From: CAWJHE01 sp964614855
GTDB taxonomy: Bacteria; Chloroflexota; Anaerolineae; Anaerolineales; UBA4823
Assembly (NCBI GenBank): GCA_964614855.1
Contig: CAZTMX010000099.1
Location: forward strand, 1 to 10,190
Reading direction: 5' to 3'
DNA length: 10,190 bases
Part shown: positions 5,919-10,190 of the stretch, in pieces
How positions within the stretch are numbered: position 1 is the stretch's first letter
How the letters are laid out: each line of letters begins with the position of its first letter
Translations under genes and position numbers: made by a program
The notes under the pieces: generated by a model
What the model was told of the DNA's origin: nothing
What the model saw: only the letters and a program-made list of their open reading frames with translations
Database searches by the model: none

Positions 5919-7037
5919 TTAACCGATGGAGGCTTTCAAGCGTTTGACCCAGCTGCGGCGCGGGTCGCCGTTCAAGCTAAGCGGTTCATGTGCCAGGCGC
6001 AGAATTTCGGAATGGATTTCTTCCTGGAAAGGTACGACACCGCCCAGCCGGCCGTAAAACTCAACCGGGGCTTTTCCGGCTACGGCTAATTGGACATCAT
6101 TCAGCATCTGACCGGCGTTCATTTCGACGACTAGAAACGCCTGGGCAGATTTTGCCAGCTCAGCAATTTGCTGAGCTGGAAACGGGCTGAGCGTGATTGG
6201 GCGTAACAAGCCAACACGAATCCCTTCTTCACGCGCTTGCCTTACCGCAGAGTAGGCAACCCTACCTGCAGTGCCAAAGCCAACGATCACGAATTCTGCA
6301 TCATCCAGGAAATAACTCTGGTAACGAACCTCGTTATCCTGGATGGTCATCCAGCGTTCTAAAAGACGGATGTTGGTGATCTCTTCTGCTTCAGCCTGCA
6401 TATAAATTGAGCTAAGCATGCGCTTTTCCCTGCCTTCAGCGCCCCTTACCGACCAATCAGGTCGCACAAAATGCTTTTCCATCATGGGAGGTAGCTCAGC
6501 AGGTTCCATCATCTGACCGATATTCCCATCTGCAAGTACAACCACAATCGAGCGATATTTTTCCGCCAGGTCGAAGGAAAGGACTGTCAGATCAATTGCC
6601 TCCTGCACACTGGATGGTGCCAGGACGATGTTGTGATAATCTCCATGACCGCCGCCATGTACGATCTGGTTGTAATCGCCTTGCGAAGGTGCAATATTTC
6701 CCAACCCCGGCCCGCCGCGCATCACATCGATCAACACCACAGGCAGCTCAGTACCGGCTATGTAAGAAATACCTTCCATCATCAGGCTGACGCCGGGACT
6801 TGAAGAGGAACTCATCACTCTGGCGCCGGTGCAGGCTGCACCGTAAACCATGTTGATTGCTGCAACTTCAGACTCTGCCTGCAAAAATGCGCGCCCCAGC
6901 TCGGGCATCCGCTTAGACATCCACTCCAAAAGCTCGGTTTGGGGTGTGATTGGGTAACCAAAATAGGCTTCGAGGCCAGCTCGGATGGCAGCCTCTGCCA
7001 TGGCAACATTTCCTTTGAGAAGTTCACGAGTCATCAT
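5919..7037 (-). CDS. vorB: 2-oxoacid:ferredoxin oxidoreductase, alpha subunit (VorB/KorA type)
   Basis: This 372-residue protein is the alpha subunit of the oxidoreductase. It carries the pyrimidine-binding domain, with KGNVAMAEAAIRAG at the N-terminus, YFGYPITPQTE (25-35), a conserved Glu in AESEVAA (56-58 region) and MRGGPGLGNIAPSQGDYNQ (106-124). The C-terminal transketolase-like domain begins near 250 (FVIVGFGTAGR). The pattern is closest to my recollection of the family called 3-methyl-2-oxobutanoate dehydrogenase subunit VorB, but 2-oxoglutarate (KorA) or broader substrates are possible. The start is ATG at 7037 or the adjacent ATG at 7034; the second is better spaced from the AGGGGG ribosome binding site. 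It follows the ferredoxin stop by 7 nt, indicating translational coupling. Confidence 0.93.
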   Translation of the reverse strand: MMTRELLKGNVAMAEAAIRAGLEAYFGYPITPQTELLEWMSKRMPELGRAFLQAESEVAAINMVYGAACTGARVMSSSSSPGVSLMMEGISYIAGTELPVVLIDVMRGGPGLGNIAPSQGDYNQIVHGGGHGDYHNIVLAPSSVQEAIDLTVLSFDLAEKYRSIVVVLADGNIGQMMEPAELPPMMEKHFVRPDWSVRGAEGREKRMLSSIYMQAEAEEITNIRLLERWMTIQDNEVRYQSYFLDDAEFVIVGFGTAGRVAYSAVRQAREEGIRVGLLRPITLSPFPAQQIAELAKSAQAFLVVEMNAGQMLNDVQLAVAGKAPVEFYGRLGGVVPFQEEIHSEILRLAHEPLSLNGDPRRSWVKRLKASIG

Positions 7038-7044
7038 CTACCCC

Positions 7045-7293
7045 CTATTCCGCACTGCGAGCAGCGCCGCGTACAGGCGCTTCGCGGTAAACAGTCAAGG
7101 CTGCCTCGGGGCAGACCAGTGCGCATATACCACAACCGGTGCAGCCCTCTTTAAACAGGTGCACCGGATGATATCCTTTTGAGGTTAAACGGTCTTGATC
7201 CAATTCCATGACATGCTGGGGACAATTTTCGATACAAACCGAACAACCTTTACAGAAGTTCTCATTGACGACTATCCATCCTTTTACAGGCAT
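7045..7293 (-). CDS. vorD: 2-oxoacid:ferredoxin oxidoreductase, delta subunit (2x[4Fe-4S] ferredoxin)
   Basis: The 82-residue protein has two complete bacterial ferredoxin motifs: C14, C17, C20, C24 and C51, C54, C57, C61, each in the CxxCxxCxxxCP pattern, predicting two [4Fe-4S] clusters. It is the electron-transfer delta subunit and first gene of the operon. The reading frame is open to a GTG at 7341, but that longer version contains a perfect GGAGG ribosome binding site in the middle of its extra codons, 7 nt before the ATG at 7293, and the N-terminal MPVKGWIVVNENFCKGC fits the family. I therefore place the start at 7293. KorD is the equivalent name. Confidence 0.92.
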   Translation of the reverse strand: MPVKGWIVVNENFCKGCSVCIENCPQHVMELDQDRLTSKGYHPVHLFKEGCTGCGICALVCPEAALTVYREAPVRGAARSAE

Positions 7294-7300
7294 GCAGTAA

Positions 7301-7305
7301 CCTCC
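7301..7305 (-). promoter_or_regulatory. Ribosome binding site that fixes the delta-subunit start
   Basis: GGAGG on the minus strand with a 7-nt spacer to ATG at 7293. It argues against the upstream GTG at 7341. No clear promoter for the operon was found in the 170 bp up to the GH13 gene. Confidence 0.75.
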
Positions 7306-7436
7306 ATATTCGTGATGTGATTGACGCAATCTTATTGTCACCCTCCCGATGGGCTTTGACCAGTGCCAACTGTCATATTTCGCTGATACAAATATCCTAA
7401 AAAGGCTGTTATTTTTTGTTTTATCCCTGAAAGGTC

Positions 7437-7455
7437 AAAAACTCGCTTTGGAGCG
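7437..7455 (-). terminator. Weak candidate terminator after the GH13 gene
   Basis: On the minus strand CGCT-CCAA-AGCG (a 4-bp stem) is followed by AGTTTTT, starting 9 bp beyond the GH13 stop codon. The stem is short, so termination may be partial and some readthrough into the oxidoreductase operon is possible. Confidence 0.3.
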
Positions 7456-7463
7456 TACCTGGA

Positions 7464-8855
7464 TTACCCGATCCAAATGCTCGCCCAGGCTGGAACTCTT
7501 ACGACCAGCGTATCCCCCGAAACCAGGTATTCTCCATAGCCCAGCAGATCATGCATGATGCGCCCATCACTCCAGTTCAATTCACCGACAGGAATGCGCA
7601 GATGCCGCAGGGTGGGGCTGGCATTTACAACCACCAGGATATTCTCATCCCCCAGGCGGCGGGCAAAGGCATGGCAGCGCAGGCGGTCATCAGCCAGGAT
7701 GCGCAGGTAATCTCCCCTGCGCAGAGCTGGGAAGCGGCGCCGTGTATGGATCAGGTTCTTGATCCAGGATTGCAGTTCTATATGCCACTGGCGCTTATCC
7801 CATTGAAAGGCGCCGCGGCACTCGGGATCCTTGCCCCCCGATAATCCAATTTCATCCCCATAATAGATAGCCGGCGCACCTGGATAGGCAAATAATAACG
7901 TATATGCCGATTTAAGCTTGTTCAGGTCATCGGCAAGCTTTGTGCGTACTCTTTCCGTGTCATGTGACCCCAAAAGGTTATACATAGCGTATGTGTTTTC
8001 TTCTGGATAGAGCTTGAGTAAAGTGTCTATTCGATCGGCATATCCTGTGGCAGTGGATGTGCCGCTAAGGAAATCCAGCAGCGCTTCTCGCAGCGGATAA
8101 TTCATAAGGCCATCAAAATGGTTGGCTCCTACCCAGCGCTGGTCTGCAGTCCAGATTTCACCCAGGATGTAGGCATCTCGATTGGCACTCTTCACGGTTT
8201 GTCGAAATTCAGCCCAAAAAGCATCGTCATCAATTTCATTGGGGACATCCAAACGCCAGCCGTCCGCTCCTTGCTCGATCCAGAAGCGTGCAATTTGAAG
8301 TAAATACCGCCTGACAGCGAGGGTACCGGTATTAAATTTTGGCAGACTGTTGTAACCCCACCAGGCGCTGTATGCAGGCTCCCCCTTGGCGTAAGCATCC
8401 ACGGGAAATTTTTTTACATGAAACCAATCGCGATAAGCCGATGATTCCTGGTTTTCCAACAGGTCCGCAAAGGCAAAGAAACCGCGCCCGCAGTGGTTGA
8501 AAACGCCATCCAGGATCACACGCATTTGGTTTGCGTGAGCGCTTTCAATGAGTGCGTGGAAATCACGCATATCACCAAGGCGTGGATCCAGCGAAAAATA
8601 GTCGAAGGTATTGTACCCATGGTTCGAAGCAGAAAGGAAAATAGGGTTTAGATAAAGCGTATTAACGCCCAGATCTAGCAAATAATTCATCTTGGAGAGG
8701 ATGCCCTGGAGATCTCCTCCCTGAAATCCTTTCCCAGTGGGTATGCTGCCCCAGGGTTGGACATTTGGGGGATCATTCAATTTGTTCCCGTTGGCGAAAC
8801 GGTCAGGGAAGATCTGGTAAAAAACAGCATCTTGGACCCAATATGGAACGCTCAT
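7464..8855 (-). CDS. GH13 alpha-glucan hydrolase (cyclomaltodextrinase/neopullulanase-like), cytoplasmic
   Basis: This 463-residue protein is a glycoside hydrolase family 13 enzyme acting on alpha-glucosidic bonds. It opens with the barrel (YWVQDAVFYQIFPDRFANG, 5-23). Conserved regions are DGVFNHCG (116-123), GWRLDVPNEI with nucleophile D203, ILGEIW with acid/base E233, and LLGSHDTERV with transition-state stabiliser D299; a beta-sandwich domain C fills roughly the last 80 residues. The FNHCG and GWRLDVPNE patterns resemble the cyclomaltodextrinase/neopullulanase group, whose members usually have about 580 residues and an N-terminal starch-binding domain; that domain is absent here. There is no signal peptide, so it should act on imported oligosaccharides. 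ATG at 8855 has GGAGGG 9 nt upstream. It follows the sugar-binding protein by 48 bp on the same strand, probably in one operon. The exact specificity is open. Confidence 0.92.
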   Translation of the reverse strand: MSVPYWVQDAVFYQIFPDRFANGNKLNDPPNVQPWGSIPTGKGFQGGDLQGILSKMNYLLDLGVNTLYLNPIFLSASNHGYNTFDYFSLDPRLGDMRDFHALIESAHANQMRVILDGVFNHCGRGFFAFADLLENQESSAYRDWFHVKKFPVDAYAKGEPAYSAWWGYNSLPKFNTGTLAVRRYLLQIARFWIEQGADGWRLDVPNEIDDDAFWAEFRQTVKSANRDAYILGEIWTADQRWVGANHFDGLMNYPLREALLDFLSGTSTATGYADRIDTLLKLYPEENTYAMYNLLGSHDTERVRTKLADDLNKLKSAYTLLFAYPGAPAIYYGDEIGLSGGKDPECRGAFQWDKRQWHIELQSWIKNLIHTRRRFPALRRGDYLRILADDRLRCHAFARRLGDENILVVVNASPTLRHLRIPVGELNWSDGRIMHDLLGYGEYLVSGDTLVVRVPAWASIWIG

Positions 8856-8903
8856 GGACGGTATCCCTCCTGACCGGGCAAATTAAATTTGGCTGGTGGT
8901 TTG

Positions 8904-10190
8904 TTATGGTGTTGGCGTCAGGGTGATCTGACTAGCTGTCATATCTTGCAGAATGGCTTCTTGGGCGGATTGCAGCACAGCTTCCGGGTTGGAACCCTGG
9001 AATGCGGATAACAGCGCGCTGTCCAGATGGACTTCGTATAGATTAATATCGGGCGATTGTGGATAGGGCACGCCATCGTCCAACGCAGTAATCGCCTGTT
9101 GGATCAGGGGACCGCTGCCGGTGGTGGGCAGGTTGGCAGTGAGCATCGCCGGGATGCGACCGATTTCCGCCAGGTGTCCCTGGGCTTGAGGCGCAAGAAT
9201 GAACTCGATGAACTGCCAGGCAGCCTGGCGTTCAGTTTCTTGGGATTGGCTGTTCAGGTAAACATTCTCCGATTGCACATAACCAGACAGCCTGCCGGGT
9301 CCGTACACCGGCCAGGGATCGATCGCCAGTACATCTGTACCGATGGTCTCAGTCAGCAATGGGATGTTCCAGCTGCCTTCGATGATCCAGCCAGCTCTCC
9401 CCTCCATAAATGCCTGTAAATCTTCATCGCTTTGAAAACTGGTCGGCCCGGCAGCATCAAAGGCTCTCAGCATTTCAATCCAGGTTAGCCCAGCTTGCGA
9501 ATTGAAGCTGGGGTTTCCGTCTTCATCGTACAACTCGCCGCCCATCCCCGTGAGGTGGGCGCCGGAAAAGAAGAAGCTGCGTTCAAGAAATGCACCAAAC
9601 ACATCGCCAAAAGCAGCAGTTTGTGCCAGGCTGATTAATTCTTCCAGGCTGTCGGCTTTCAGCGTGGAGACCTCTTTGTTCCTGAATAAGACCACACCCT
9701 GAATACTGTACGGCAGAGAAGAAAGTATTTGATCGTCGTACGCCGCTTCCAGGGCGGGTTGGTTGATGTTATCCAGTAAGGTGTTGCTGGCGAAAGGCGC
9801 CAGGTCTTCAACCAGGCCGGCAGCGAACAATCCTTCAGCCCATTCAACTGGACCAAGCAGCAGATCTGGACCGCTACCCTGTTGGGTCTCGCTTTCAAAA
9901 CGCGCTAGCAAATCTCCTCCAGGAATACCCAGGACATCAAAATAAACGTTTGGGAATTCGTTTTGAAAAGCGCTGATGATCGCGGCCAATGCAGGAAGCT
10001 CACTTTCATCCCAGTCATGCCAGATGGTGACCGTACCCCGGATACCCGCTTCAGTGGGGGTGGGGGCTGCGAGTGTTGGTTTGGATGAAGGCGTTTCAGG
10101 AGTAGCCGAAGGAAGTGCCGTTGGTTGTGAGGGCGTGGCTTGACTGCAAGCAGCAAGCAAAGTGAGAAGAATTAGCCAGCTGAGTGAAGC
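8904..10190 (-). CDS. ABC transporter sugar-binding lipoprotein (SBP family 1), N-terminus beyond window
   Basis: The minus strand is open from the window edge to a TAA at 8904-8906, giving 428 readable residues. The first ones form a hydrophobic signal segment (LSWLILLTLLAAC) ending in a lipobox, with the lipidated Cys at visible residue 15; only the first few codons should be missing. A TTG within the lipobox region could be mistaken for the start. After the Cys comes a Thr/Pro/Ser-rich linker of about 35 residues, then a family 1 solute-binding fold (GTVTIWHDWDE, AFQNEFPNV, GPDLLLGPVEWAEGLFAAGL, and EGRAGWIIEGSWN in the second lobe). Such proteins capture oligosaccharides outside the membrane and deliver them to an ABC permease. 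The downstream GH13 enzyme suggests a maltodextrin-like ligand; this is inferred. No permease gene is in the window. Confidence 0.9.
   Translation of the reverse strand, partial: ASLSWLILLTLLAACSQATPSQPTALPSATPETPSSKPTLAAPTPTEAGIRGTVTIWHDWDESELPALAAIISAFQNEFPNVYFDVLGIPGGDLLARFESETQQGSGPDLLLGPVEWAEGLFAAGLVEDLAPFASNTLLDNINQPALEAAYDDQILSSLPYSIQGVVLFRNKEVSTLKADSLEELISLAQTAAFGDVFGAFLERSFFFSGAHLTGMGGELYDEDGNPSFNSQAGLTWIEMLRAFDAAGPTSFQSDEDLQAFMEGRAGWIIEGSWNIPLLTETIGTDVLAIDPWPVYGPGRLSGYVQSENVYLNSQSQETERQAAWQFIEFILAPQAQGHLAEIGRIPAMLTANLPTTGSGPLIQQAITALDDGVPYPQSPDINLYEVHLDSALLSAFQGSNPEAVLQSAQEAILQDMTASQITLTPTP

Noticed and set aside
7294..7341. N-terminal extension of the ferredoxin subunit to GTG at 7341
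   Set aside because: A perfect GGAGG with 7-nt spacing to ATG 7293 lies within the extension, and the extra 16 residues do not resemble the family.
9057..9945. Several 60-120 codon frames opposite the sugar-binding protein
   Set aside because: They are antisense shadows of a continuous family 1 solute-binding protein frame and show no motifs.

Overview
The window reads as a bacterial chromosome segment of middling GC content, most plausibly from an anaerobic Chloroflexota (Anaerolineae-like) organism. The clues are indirect: a four-subunit ferredoxin-dependent 2-oxoacid oxidoreductase (anaerobic metabolism), lipoproteins with Pro/Thr/Ser-rich linkers after the lipobox, a DUF299-type regulator of pyruvate phosphate dikinase or PEP synthase, and frequent TTG/GTG starts. 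No rRNA or species-level marker is present, so the taxonomic call is inference. No phage, transposase, CRISPR array or defence gene is visible.

Layout, left to right. (1) 1-831, minus: a nucleotide-sugar epimerase/dehydratase with a TTG start, cut off at its C-terminus by the window edge. (2) 1003-1854, plus: a lipoprotein with a complete M23 metallopeptidase active site, convergent (18 bp gap) with (3) 1873-3078, minus: a 12-TM major facilitator of the fosmidomycin-resistance (Fsr) type. (4) A compact divergent promoter region at about 3073-3155, then 3200-4018, plus: a PEP synthase/pyruvate phosphate dikinase regulatory kinase-phosphotransferase. (5) tRNA-Pro(GGG) at 4093-4167 with a near-consensus promoter and a strong terminator. 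(6) A 337-bp gene-free stretch (4205-4541) with two copies of a structured element: both share the same GC-rich core and AGGGGGG loop, but their stem sequences differ by four compensatory base-pair changes. (7) 4542-7293, minus: a tight operon for a 2-oxoacid:ferredoxin oxidoreductase in the order delta (ferredoxin), alpha, beta, gamma. (8) 7464-10190, minus: a GH13 alpha-glucan hydrolase preceded by a lipoprotein ABC sugar-binding protein whose start lies beyond the window.

How the parts fit: the sugar-binding lipoprotein and the cytoplasmic GH13 enzyme suggest uptake and intracellular hydrolysis of maltodextrin-type oligosaccharides. The oxidoreductase operon would oxidise 2-oxoacids to acyl-CoA and reduce ferredoxin. 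The DUF299 regulator would set flux at the PEP/pyruvate node. These links are inferred from family knowledge. The protein-coding genes are ordinary; the pair of covarying hairpins at 4252-4298 and 4415-4451 is the observation that known families do not explain here.
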